64,000 bases of DNA from Loktanella gaetbuli (GTDB lineage Bacteria > Pseudomonadota > Alphaproteobacteria > Rhodobacterales > Rhodobacteraceae). The stretch covers positions 620,001 to 684,000 of the forward strand of contig NZ_JAJATZ010000001.1 of NCBI RefSeq assembly GCF_020531945.1. Reading direction: 5' to 3'. The notes under the pieces are model-generated. The model made no database searches, was not told the DNA's origin, and worked only from the letters and a program-made list of their open reading frames with translations. Both the position numbers and the translations under genes were made by a program. Of this stretch, positions 7,439 through 15,673 are shown one piece after another (within the stretch, counting starts at the first letter, position 1; each line of letters starts with the position of its first letter).

Positions 7439-10400
7439 ATGTGCGGGACGCCCCCGGTGCCTGAGAACGACAATGCCCACCCCCGCCATACCTTGCCGGA
7501 GGATGGTGTTTACACCCCCAACCCCAGATCGGCCTATGTCGAACTGGGGCTGTTCACCTGTTTTTCGTTCCTGCGGGGCGCATCAGACGCCGCCGATTTC
7601 GCGGCAGAGGCATGGGCGCTTGGGTATGATGCGCTGGGCTGTGCTGATCTGAACACGCTCGCCGGGGTTGTCCGCATCCATACCGAGACGAAAAAGGCCA
7701 CGATGCGTCCCGTGATCGGTGCGCGGATCGCACTGGTGGGAGGCGAGACCTTTCTGGCCTATCCGCGTGACAGGGCGGCCTATGGTCGGCTGAGCGCGCT
7801 GATTTCCAAGGGGCGGCGACACGATCCTGACGGAACATGGCAGGCCAAGGGGGTCTGTGATCTGACGCTGGACGATCTGGCGGCCCATGCCGAAGGGGTG
7901 CAGCTGATTGTTGTGCCACCCGATGATCTGGCGGGCTTTGCGCGTGTCCTGCCCGGTCTGGTACGCCGCTTGCCGACGTTGCGCCATATCGCGGCAAGCT
8001 ATCTGTATCGCGGTGACGACCGGGCGCGGATCAACCGGCTGGATGCGCTGGCAGACCGGCACGGGCTGCGCCTGCTGGCGACGAATGATGTTCTGTATCA
8101 TGCGCCACAACGCCGTCCCTTGCAGGATGTGATGACCTGCATCCGCGAGAAAACGACGCTCGCCAAGGCCGGTTACCGGCTGGAGGCCAACGCAGAGCGG
8201 CATCTGAAATCGCCCGCCCAGATGCAGGCGCTGTTCGCCGAATGGCCCCACGCGATCGCCGCGACCCGGGCGGTGGCGGATGCCTGCACCTTTGACCTGA
8301 CCGAGTTGGCCTATGAATACCCCTCGGAGGTCATTCCGCAGGACACGACCCCGCAGGCGCATCTGGAGGCGCTGACCTGGGCGGGGGCCGCCGCGCGCTA
8401 CCCGGACGGCATACCGGATCAGACGCAGGCCGTGCTGCGCAAGGAGCTGGCGATGATCCAAAAGCTGGACATCGCCCAGTATTTCCTGACGATCCACGAC
8501 ATCATCCGCTTTGCCCGCGAAGAGGCGCAGCCGCCGATCCTGTGTCAGGGGCGCGGGTCGGCCGCGAATTCCGCCGTGTGCTACGTGCTGGGCATCACCG
8601 CCGTGGACCCCGCACAGCACGCCTTGCTGTTCGAGCGGTTCATCAGCGAGGAACGCAAGGAGCCCCCCGACATCGACGTCGATTTCGAACACGAGCGGCG
8701 CGAGGAGGTGATCCAGCATATCTATGAAAAATACGGCCGCGACCGGGCGGGGTTGTGTGCCACGGTGATCCACTATCGCCCCCGGTCCGCGATCCGCGAG
8801 GTGGGCAAGGTCATGGGCCTGTCAGAGGATATCACCGGGGCGCTGGCCAAAACCGTCTGGGGCAGTTTCGGGCGTGAGATCGCAGAGAACAACGCCGACG
8901 AGGCCGGTGTCGATCTGACCGACCCCACCGTGCGGCGTGCGCTGATCGTGGCGCAACAGCTGATCGGGATGCCGCGACATCTGGGCCAGCACGTGGGCGG
9001 GTTCATCCTGACCCAGAAAAAGCTGACCGAAACCGTGCCCATCGGCAACGGGGCGATGCCGGACCGCACGTTCATCGAGTGGGACAAGGACGATATCGAC
9101 GCGCTGGGTATCCTCAAGGTGGATATCCTTGCGCTGGGAATGCTGACCTGCATCCGCAAATGTTTCGATTTGATTTCAGCGCATTACGGGCAGGACTGGA
9201 CGCTGGCGACAGTGCCGCAAGAGGACCCGCGCGTCTATAACATGATCTGCAAGGGCGACACGGTCGGCGTGTTCCAGATCGAGAGCCGCGCCCAGATGAA
9301 CATGCTGCCACGGCTGCGACCGCGCACGTTCTACGACCTGGTGATCGAGGTGGCGATCGTGCGGCCCGGCCCTATTCAGGGCGATATGGTGCACCCCTAC
9401 CTGCGGCGCAGATCGGGCGAGGAACCTGTCAGCTATCCCAGCCCCGGCGCGCCGCACGACCCGTCAGAGCTGAAGAATATCCTTGGCCGGACACTGGGGG
9501 TGCCGATCTTTCAGGAACAGGCGATGAAGATCGCGATTGATGCAGCAGAATTCAGCCCGGCAGAAGCGAACGAGTTACGCAAGGCAATGGCGACGTTCCG
9601 CAGTCGCGGCACGATCGAGCTGTTGCAGGAAAAGATGGTCGGGCGGATGGTCAAACGCGGCTATGACGCGGATTTCGCGCAACGCTGTTTTGACCAAATC
9701 AAGGGGTTCGGGGAATACGGATTTCCCGAAAGCCACGCCGCCAGTTTCGCGCAGCTGGTCTATGTGTCCAGCTGGCTGAAGTGTCATTATCCGGCGGCCT
9801 TTACCGCCGCGCTGCTGAATTCCCAGCCGATGGGGTTCTATGCGCCTGCGCAACTGGTGCGCTGTGCGCGCGATCACGGGGTCACGGTGCGGCCTGTGGA
9901 TGTGAACACCTCGGAATGGGATTGCACGTTGGAACCGGCGGGGCGCGGGTTCGCGCTGCGGCTGGGGATGCGGCAGATCGGCGGCTTGCGGGCCGAGGCT
10001 GCGGCCCGGATCGTGGCGGCGCGCGATGCGCCCTATACGGACGTAAAGGACCTACACACCCGCGCCGGTTTGTCGGCGGCCATCGTGCGCAGGCTGGCCG
10101 AGGCGGACGCCGTCCGGTCGCTGTTCATCGACCGCAGGCAAGCCCTGTGGGAGGCAAAGGGGCTGCGCGACGCACCCGATCTGCCGCTGTTTCAGGACGG
10201 CAGTGACGAGGGATCAGAGGTCACCGTGCCCCTGCCCGTGATGCCCGTCTGCGAACAGGTGGTAGCCGATTACCAGACGCTGCGCCTGTCACTCAAGGCG
10301 CATCCGATTTCGTTCCTGCGCCAGTCCATGACGCGGCAGGGCTATGCCAGCACCGCCGACTTGCCAAACTCTTATATGGGTCAGAAAGTCCGCATGGCCG

Positions 10401-10762
10401 GGATCGTGCTGATCCGTCAGCGCCCCGGTTCGGCCAAGGGGGTCTGTTTCATCACCATTGAGGACGAGCACGGTGTGGCCAATATCGTCGTCTGGCCCAA
10501 GGTCATGGCGACCTACCGCAAGGCTGTCATGCAGTCACGCCTGCTGGCCGTCGAAGGTTACATCCAGCGCGACGCAGAGATCATCCATATCGTCGCCACA
10601 CGCCTGATCGACCGATCCGACGCGCTGCTGAGACTGGCCCCCGACGCCATGCCCGTCGCCGTGTCACGGGCCGATCACGTGACCAAACCACTGCCATCAC
10701 AGGGCGGACGCCAGCACCCGCGCGATGTGCGCGTGATCCCCAAGAGCAGGGATTTCCACTGA
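7439..10762 (+). CDS. dnaE2: Error-prone DNA polymerase III alpha subunit DnaE2 (ImuC)
   Basis: This 1107-residue C-family polymerase is the catalytic part of the SOS mutasome. The N-terminal PHP-like region starts YVELGLFTCFSFLRGAS, with several metal ligands of true PHP domains apparently missing. The polymerase active-site motif PDIDVDFEHERR is near residue 410, with the two Asp residues at about 411 and 413. QGRGSAANSAVCYVLGI (about residue 370) and RPGPIQGDMVHPYLRRR are further conserved blocks, and the C-terminus HPRDVRVIPKSRDFH is typical of DnaE2. It lies 270 bases after imuB behind a repeat pair, unusual for an otherwise tight operon. Starts downstream of 7439 are possible. Confidence 0.94.
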   Translation: MCGTPPVPENDNAHPRHTLPEDGVYTPNPRSAYVELGLFTCFSFLRGASDAADFAAEAWALGYDALGCADLNTLAGVVRIHTETKKATMRPVIGARIALVGGETFLAYPRDRAAYGRLSALISKGRRHDPDGTWQAKGVCDLTLDDLAAHAEGVQLIVVPPDDLAGFARVLPGLVRRLPTLRHIAASYLYRGDDRARINRLDALADRHGLRLLATNDVLYHAPQRRPLQDVMTCIREKTTLAKAGYRLEANAERHLKSPAQMQALFAEWPHAIAATRAVADACTFDLTELAYEYPSEVIPQDTTPQAHLEALTWAGAAARYPDGIPDQTQAVLRKELAMIQKLDIAQYFLTIHDIIRFAREEAQPPILCQGRGSAANSAVCYVLGITAVDPAQHALLFERFISEERKEPPDIDVDFEHERREEVIQHIYEKYGRDRAGLCATVIHYRPRSAIREVGKVMGLSEDITGALAKTVWGSFGREIAENNADEAGVDLTDPTVRRALIVAQQLIGMPRHLGQHVGGFILTQKKLTETVPIGNGAMPDRTFIEWDKDDIDALGILKVDILALGMLTCIRKCFDLISAHYGQDWTLATVPQEDPRVYNMICKGDTVGVFQIESRAQMNMLPRLRPRTFYDLVIEVAIVRPGPIQGDMVHPYLRRRSGEEPVSYPSPGAPHDPSELKNILGRTLGVPIFQEQAMKIAIDAAEFSPAEANELRKAMATFRSRGTIELLQEKMVGRMVKRGYDADFAQRCFDQIKGFGEYGFPESHAASFAQLVYVSSWLKCHYPAAFTAALLNSQPMGFYAPAQLVRCARDHGVTVRPVDVNTSEWDCTLEPAGRGFALRLGMRQIGGLRAEAAARIVAARDAPYTDVKDLHTRAGLSAAIVRRLAEADAVRSLFIDRRQALWEAKGLRDAPDLPLFQDGSDEGSEVTVPLPVMPVCEQVVADYQTLRLSLKAHPISFLRQSMTRQGYASTADLPNSYMGQKVRMAGIVLIRQRPGSAKGVCFITIEDEHGVANIVVWPKVMATYRKAVMQSRLLAVEGYIQRDAEIIHIVATRLIDRSDALLRLAPDAMPVAVSRADHVTKPLPSQGGRQHPRDVRVIPKSRDFH

Positions 10763-10763
10763 C

Positions 10764-10795
10764 CAACCTGCGCAATCGCACAGCCGCGCAGGTTG
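10764..10795. terminator. Perfect 10-bp inverted repeat after dnaE2
   Basis: The arms CAACCTGCGC and GCGCAGGTTG are separated by 12 bases and start two bases after the dnaE2 stop. No long T run follows, so it may be a weak terminator for the mutasome operon or an operator for the exporter gene that starts at 10850. Confidence 0.45.
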
Positions 10796-10849
10796 CACTT
10801 TGCCACAAAAGGGCAGAAGCCGGACCCGAAACAACCAAAGGCACCGCGC

Positions 10850-12097
10850 ATGACGGCCCGCACGACACCGATCCCGCGCAAGACGGGTACAGACATTCCC
10901 TATGTGGAATTCGTGGCCATGATGGCCCTGCTGATGGCGCTGAATTCCGCAGCCATCGACGTCTATATTCCGGCACTGCAGAATATCGGAACGGCGCTGA
11001 ACGTATCGGACGAAAACCAGCGCCAGTTCGTCATCAGCGCCTATGTGCTGGGTTTTGGCGGCGCGCAGGTCATCTATGGACCGCTGTCGGACCGGTTCGG
11101 CCGGCGACCCATCCTGTTTGCGGGTCTGGCGATCTATCTGATCGGTGCCCTGGCTGCCGTCTTTGTGCCGACCTTTGGTGCCCTGCTGGCGATGCGGTTC
11201 GTGCAGGGCGTGGGTGCAGCCGCCACCCGTGTTATCGCCACGGCCGCCGTGCGCGACCGTTTTGCGGGCGAACAGATGGCAAGCGTCATGTCGCTGGTGA
11301 TGATGGTCTTCATGATCATGCCAGTGCTGGCCCCCAATCTGGGCAGCCTGATCATGCTCTGGGGCAACTGGCGAGAGGTGTCGGGCGTGATGTTCGGGAT
11401 CGGGGCCGGTGCCTTTGTCTGGACGTGGTTCCGCCTGCGCGAAACCCTGGCACCCGCCGACAGGCGACCGCTGCAATTGCGCCCGGTGGCCGAGGCATTC
11501 CGTATTGTCCTGACAAACCGCATCTCGGTCGGCTACCTGATCGCCATGGGGTCGTTCTTTGCCTTTGTCTTTGCATTCATCGCGCAGGCCGAACAGATCT
11601 ATACGCAGATCTACGGCATGGGCGCGGAATTCACACTGTGGTTTTCGGTCGTGGCGCTGGTCATGTCCGTCACGGCCTTTGTGAACAGCAAACTGGTCGC
11701 AAGATTCGGAACCCGGCGGTTGTCGCACGCGGCACTGTGTCTGTTCATCGTCGTCACGCTGCTGCATCTGGGGCTGGCCGTGGCCGCAGGTGGACATACG
11801 CCGTTCTGGCTGTTCATCACATTGTTTACCGTAATGATGAGCTGCGTGGGCATCGTTCCGCCGAATTTCAACGCGCTGGCCATGAACCCGTTGGGCCATG
11901 TCGCCGGTGTCGGATCGGCCGTGCTGGGGGCCGCACAGACGGTGCTGGGCGGTGTGCTGGGCGGGATCGTGGGCTACCTCTATGACGGGACGCTGATCCC
12001 GCTGCTGGGCGGCGGGCTAGTACTGGCGAGTGTGGCATTGGCCGCAGCCGCCTGGGCCGAGGGTGGCACACTCTTTGCCAGACGATCAGACGCCTAG
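10850..12097 (+). CDS. Bcr/CflA-type multidrug efflux MFS transporter
   Basis: A 415-residue major facilitator protein with about 12 membrane spans. The segment AAIDVYIPALQNIG in helix 1 and GPLSDRFGRRPILFAG between helices 2 and 3 (the MFS A-motif) are typical of the Bcr/CflA drug-resistance subgroup, as is GAAATRVIATAAVRDRF in helix 4. I choose the ATG at 10850; a TTG at 10793 is in frame but would add a hydrophilic leader and sits in the inverted repeat. Its stop TAG overlaps the stop of the convergent flavoprotein gene. The exported drug is not predictable. Confidence 0.88.
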   Translation: MTARTTPIPRKTGTDIPYVEFVAMMALLMALNSAAIDVYIPALQNIGTALNVSDENQRQFVISAYVLGFGGAQVIYGPLSDRFGRRPILFAGLAIYLIGALAAVFVPTFGALLAMRFVQGVGAAATRVIATAAVRDRFAGEQMASVMSLVMMVFMIMPVLAPNLGSLIMLWGNWREVSGVMFGIGAGAFVWTWFRLRETLAPADRRPLQLRPVAEAFRIVLTNRISVGYLIAMGSFFAFVFAFIAQAEQIYTQIYGMGAEFTLWFSVVALVMSVTAFVNSKLVARFGTRRLSHAALCLFIVVTLLHLGLAVAAGGHTPFWLFITLFTVMMSCVGIVPPNFNALAMNPLGHVAGVGSAVLGAAQTVLGGVLGGIVGYLYDGTLIPLLGGGLVLASVALAAAAWAEGGTLFARRSDA

Positions 12098-13311
12098 GAC
12101 GTGATGAACCGGTCCAGCAGGTCCGGAATGGTCTTTTTCACCTTGAAAAATCCGGCCGTTGCCTTGGGCCAGATCGCGGCGTCCCAGTCGCGGCGCAACT
12201 CGGCCAGGGTGATGCCCTTGGCATCAAGACCACCCCGCGCCTGCATCAACCAATCATAGAGCGGGCCGCGGGTCACATAGGGCGTCACGATCTGTGCGGC
12301 CCCCAAGCTGGCGGCCCAATCGGCCAGTGCCGATGGATCATCGGCCTGCATGGCGGTGGCGGTCAGCCCGGCCCGCTGCGCCGTGTCGTCAACGGCGCCG
12401 CGCTCGAACCGGACAACCTGATCCGCCACAGGCCGTGGTGATCGCAAATGGCTGGTCGCCAGCGTCGCAGCGCCGCGCAGGTCCAGTCCATCAAGGTCAA
12501 AGTCGGTCACGCAGCAATCCTCGTCCGTGATCAACAACACGGTCGGTGCACCCGTTTTCGGCGCGGTCACATCACGCAGCGGTTGCAGGTCCGGCAGGCC
12601 GTCGGGCTCGTTATCCTCCAACCCCTTGTCGACCTCGGCAAGCGTCCCGTGGTCAGGAGCGAACCGGCCTTCGGTATAGGTCGCGATGTTCTGCGCGCGT
12701 GCAGGATAGGGTTTGCCGCGGGTATGCAGCCCCGCCACCCAGCGCCAGCTGAGTGTATTGGATGCCGCATCACCATCCAGCAGATGCCGGTAGAAAAAGT
12801 CCGCACCCAATCGCCATGGCAGGCCCAGGGTGAAAATCCAGATCGACGCAAACCACATCCGCGCGTGATTGTGCAGATAGCCGGTGCTGACCAGTTCCTC
12901 GGCCCAGGCGTTGAAACAAGCGATGTCGGTCTGACCGGCCTCGGCCAATTCGACATCGCGTCGCAGGCGTTTGTCCCGGTCCAGCGATTCCAGATCATGA
13001 CCTAGCCCGTTGCGGTAGCTGTCCCAGACCTGCGGGCGTCGTTCCAGCCAGCCTTTGAAATAGCTGCGCCAGATGACCTCTTGGATGAATTTTTCGGCAC
13101 GGTCCGGCCCGTGCGCCGCATGGGCCGCCGCCACGACCTCTTGCTCGGTGATCAGACGCCTGCGCAGATAGGGCGACAATGTCGAAACGGCGATGTGCTG
13201 GCCCGGCCCAAGATCGTAGTTGCGACGGTTTTCATATCGGCGCCCCATCGCCGGAACAAAATCCTGCATGGCATCCAGTGCAGCAGCACGGGTCGGTGTC
13301 TGGCGGATCAT
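12094..13311 (-). CDS. Photolyase/cryptochrome-like FAD-binding protein
   Basis: A 405-residue protein whose first two thirds match the helical FAD-binding domain of photolyases and cryptochromes: HIAVSTLSPYLRRRLITEQE, FIQEVIWRSYFKGWLE, TGYLHNHARMWFASIWIFTLG and ASNTLSWRWVAGLHTRGKPY. The usual N-terminal antenna domain is absent; instead an alpha/beta region follows the FAD domain from about residue 260. I start at the ATG at 13311 because aggag precedes it and the conserved part begins there. DNA repair or light sensing are both possible; repair activity is not shown. Its TAG stop is interlocked with the MFS gene's stop. Confidence 0.8.
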   Translation of the reverse strand: MIRQTPTRAAALDAMQDFVPAMGRRYENRRNYDLGPGQHIAVSTLSPYLRRRLITEQEVVAAAHAAHGPDRAEKFIQEVIWRSYFKGWLERRPQVWDSYRNGLGHDLESLDRDKRLRRDVELAEAGQTDIACFNAWAEELVSTGYLHNHARMWFASIWIFTLGLPWRLGADFFYRHLLDGDAASNTLSWRWVAGLHTRGKPYPARAQNIATYTEGRFAPDHGTLAEVDKGLEDNEPDGLPDLQPLRDVTAPKTGAPTVLLITDEDCCVTDFDLDGLDLRGAATLATSHLRSPRPVADQVVRFERGAVDDTAQRAGLTATAMQADDPSALADWAASLGAAQIVTPYVTRGPLYDWLMQARGGLDAKGITLAELRRDWDAAIWPKATAGFFKVKKTIPDLLDRFITS

Positions 13312-13573
13312 CGCAGCTCCTCTTGGCATATTTGGCCGAGAGATGGCGCAAGCTTTGGTTCTTTCAACAGGTTGCGACATGATGCGCAGAGACGCACACC
13401 AAAAGGCGTCCGGTTTGAAGATCACGTTCAAGCCACCGTCAGGCTACCGTAGAACAAACCGTAGTACATTTGGTGCCTGTTGACCCAGAACTTCAAACTA
13501 CGATACCCCTTGTTTTGCTAACGTTTCCTACCTTTGCGGTGCCTGCAACAGGAACACAACACAAACCACAATA
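13312..13573. other. Gap between flavoprotein gene and island; degenerate copy of the integrase start
   Basis: No gene is supported here. Bases 13446-13471 match the integrase start region (compare 13641-13666) at 23 of 26 positions, in the same orientation as the left repeat copy, but the reading frame is broken. Base composition drops in GC across this stretch, marking the border of the foreign segment. Confidence 0.5.
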
Positions 13574-13709
13574 TCCGTGTGGGGGCACCATTTTTCAACG
13601 CAAAGCATTGAAAACGTTCAGCTAATTATGATTTAGCAGGAACCGTAGAACATGCCGAAGTACATTTATGCGCCCCATACCTTCGTTAAGGACGGGATAT
13701 TTTACTTCA
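13574..13709 (+). repeat. Left arm of 136-bp inverted repeat (tRNA-Thr 3' end plus integrase start)
   Basis: This arm begins with the last 17 bases of tRNA-Thr (TCCGTGTGGGGGCACCA) and runs into the integrase ribosome site, ATG and first 19 codons. It aligns without gaps to the reverse complement of 15403-15538. I count about 8 mismatches, six of them clustered just after the tRNA end. It is opposite in orientation to the real tRNA, so it is not an ordinary attR. Confidence 0.9.
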
Positions 13710-14224
13710 CCAAGCATCTACTTCGCCGAACTATACCATATATAACGACCATCCATTCATTTGGCTTCAAACTACTTCGGAGTTCCTTTCTTTCAATAGT
13801 TCTAGCTTTCAGCTTCCTACCAAATACAGCATCGGCAATTGTCTGGTCTAAAAATATGGAACCAGTTAATTTTGGCCCCATTCGCGTCATTGTGGATGAC
13901 AACGCAATTGATGGATGTTGGACTAATTTGGGGGAGTCACAGACCTACTCGGAGGATAAGCTCAAAAATCTGGGCTACGAGATATCAGATAAAAATAGTC
14001 AATGGACCTTCATGATATTCGTTAGCGCGAAAAGATTGAATAATGGTCAATGTTATGGAAGTGTTGACATTTCACTTGTCCGACCAGAAAACTTAGATGG
14101 ACTTAACGGGCTGTTCGAAGTTATGGCGGGAGGTGGGAACTTTATCTCAAATAATAACGCAAATATTTCAGTCCTGAACTTCCTTGATAGCGCTTTTCGG
14201 GAATTAGAAGATGCTTTACTTTAG
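13652..14224 (+). CDS. Chimeric ORF: integrase start fused to an exported hypothetical protein
   Basis: A 190-residue ORF whose first 19 residues (MPKYIYAPHTFVKDGIFYF) repeat the N-terminus of the neighbouring recombinase with one change, because it starts inside the left inverted-repeat arm. The rest is unrelated: LLRSSFLSIVLAFSFLPNTASA looks like a signal peptide (about residues 41-62), followed by a soluble region of about 128 residues with no family I recognise. There is no ATG, GTG or TTG in frame between the repeat edge and that signal-like segment, so the original start seems lost and replaced by that of the integrase. The DNA is clearly AT-richer than its neighbours, suggesting transfer. 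Whether it is expressed is unknown. Confidence 0.5.
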   Translation: MPKYIYAPHTFVKDGIFYFTKHLLRRTIPYITTIHSFGFKLLRSSFLSIVLAFSFLPNTASAIVWSKNMEPVNFGPIRVIVDDNAIDGCWTNLGESQTYSEDKLKNLGYEISDKNSQWTFMIFVSAKRLNNGQCYGSVDISLVRPENLDGLNGLFEVMAGGGNFISNNNANISVLNFLDSAFRELEDALL

Positions 14225-14261
14225 ACACAGTCAATACAATTTTAATTCTCGTAAAACATCT

Positions 14262-15460
14262 TTAGATATTATTAGAAACTTTATCCATGTACTTGCGAAG
14301 AACTGCAACGGGATAACCAGAGCCATAAGACTGACCAACACCAACCGTACCCCACCCTCCGATTTGGTCAACAATATCCGCGGGACACTCAACAGCCCTA
14401 AGCCTGTCCCGCATTGAGTGTCGGAATCCGTGCATGGACGTTCCCTCTGGCAAGTATGCCCTTAGCCATTTGTTTGATGCAGCACTTGCAGAATTCGCAT
14501 TCGTAACGTCGGTCCTGTTGTATCTAGGAAAGGCAAAACCACCTTGTCGTTGTGATGCTAAGACGCGTTTCGCTACCCATGCCGATGACCCAACCAATGG
14601 TATCGTTCGTTCGCTTTGGCTCGTTTTCAAGCGTCGCCATGGGTGGGGAATGATCTGAGCAGATATATTGCCATCCTCATCGATTTGAAAATCCTCGCAC
14701 CTAAGACCTGCAGCTTCTGCAAGGCGCATACCGCTATCTGCAACTAGGGCTATAAGCCAGCGTAGGTCATCATCGACCTTCTTGCATTCGGCCTGGACGA
14801 TCTTGATATCACTAGCTTGATATCACTAGCTTGCACAGGGCTGCGTACCTGCACCTTTGCAGATCGATCAAAATAGACATTGCCAAACGGATTCTTGAAA
14901 TCGACCCCTTCCTCGCTTGCCGCAAAATTCAACACGGAACGAATAGTCCCTAATATGCGGGCAATGCTGCTACCTGCCATGCCTTTGGCTACCAATTCGT
15001 CACGGACTTTGTTTGCGTGGGCCTTTGATAGTTGTTCAATAGGAACGTTGCCGCAGTACTTGATGACGTAGCCGCAGTTTCGTGTAGCTGCCCGCTTGAA
15101 TGTGTCGCCCTTCCCTACCCCTTTTTGGTTCAAGTAGATGTCAACACAGTCCGAAACCTTCAGGGCAGTGGCTTTGACATCTGGGCCATTGCTCTGACGC
15201 GAAACGACCATGCTTGATGTCTTCAAAAGATGCTGGCCAGGAAGTCGAACACCTTGGCACTTCCACTGATACCAATATTCATCAAGCTGGCTGGCAGTTC
15301 GCATAGCGCGTGATGCGGCCACTTGGGGTGATCTAGTCTTCAATGAGTGAGAGATTTTAGACGTGGTGTAATGCTTCCTGACGTCCACTGGGATTCGTCT
15401 GATGAAGTAAAATATCCCGTCCTTGACGAAGGTATAGGGCGCATAAATGTACTTCGGCAT
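14262..15460 (-). pseudogene. int: Tyrosine recombinase/integrase, frameshifted by a 14-bp duplication
   Basis: Two minus-strand frames together make one site-specific recombinase of about 394 residues. The N-terminal part (15460-14750) has the arm-binding start and a SAM-like core-binding region (YLNQKGVGKGDTFKR onward). The C-terminal part (from about 14730) carries the catalytic Arg in SGMRLAEAAGL, HGFRHSMRDRLR, and a Tyr near SYGSGYPVAVLRKYM. Removing one copy of the 14-bp tandem repeat at 14802-14829 restores a continuous reading through DIKIVQAECKKVDDDLRWLI into the catalytic domain. It lies directly after tRNA-Thr, its presumed attachment gene. The enzyme should be inactive unless the repeat slips back. 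Confidence 0.9.
14802..14833. repeat. 14-bp tandem duplication inside the integrase
   Basis: The unit CTTGATATCACTAG occurs twice in a row (14802-14815, 14816-14829), followed by a further CTTG. Because 14 is not a multiple of three, it shifts the frame and stops the integrase after PNARRSMMTYAGL. Confidence 0.95.
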
Positions 15461-15538
15461 GTTCTACGGTTCCTGCTAAATCATAATTAGCTGAACGTTT
15501 TCAATGCGTTGCGTAGATTGGTGGTGCCCCCACACGGA
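15403..15538 (-). repeat. Right arm of 136-bp inverted repeat
   Basis: The arm covers the first 19 integrase codons, its leader, and the final 17 bases of tRNA-Thr (15522-15538). It pairs with 13574-13709 in inverted orientation at about 94% identity. Confidence 0.9.
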
Positions 15539-15597
15539 CTCGAACCGCGGACCTACTGATTACAAATCAGTTGCTCTACCAGCTGAGCTATAGGGGC
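15522..15597 (-). tRNA. tRNA-Thr (anticodon UGU)
   Basis: The 76-base gene folds as a cloverleaf: acceptor GCCCCTA pairs with TGGGGGC, the anticodon stem-loop is CTGAT-TTGTAAT-type with UGU, the T arm contains GGTTCGAGTCC, and CCA is encoded. The integrase lies just beyond its 3' end, so the 3' part is the likely attB site. The gene is intact. Confidence 0.96.
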
Positions 15598-15627
15598 CGG
15601 TGGACCCTGGGGTCGACCGTTGGCGCT

Positions 15628-15656
15628 GCTATAAAAACGCCCGTGGGAAAACGCAA
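15628..15656 (-). promoter_or_regulatory. Likely promoter of tRNA-Thr
   Basis: On the minus strand, TTGCGT (15651-15656) and TATAGC (15628-15633) are spaced by 17 bases and end 30 bases before the tRNA. The match to sigma-70-like elements is moderate. Confidence 0.5.
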
Positions 15657-15673
15657 GCCCGCTTTGTACCAAA

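Noticed and set aside
13574..13590. 17-base tRNA end as the normal attR of an island
   Set aside because: It is inverted relative to tRNA-Thr and followed by an integrase start; a simple attR should be a direct repeat.
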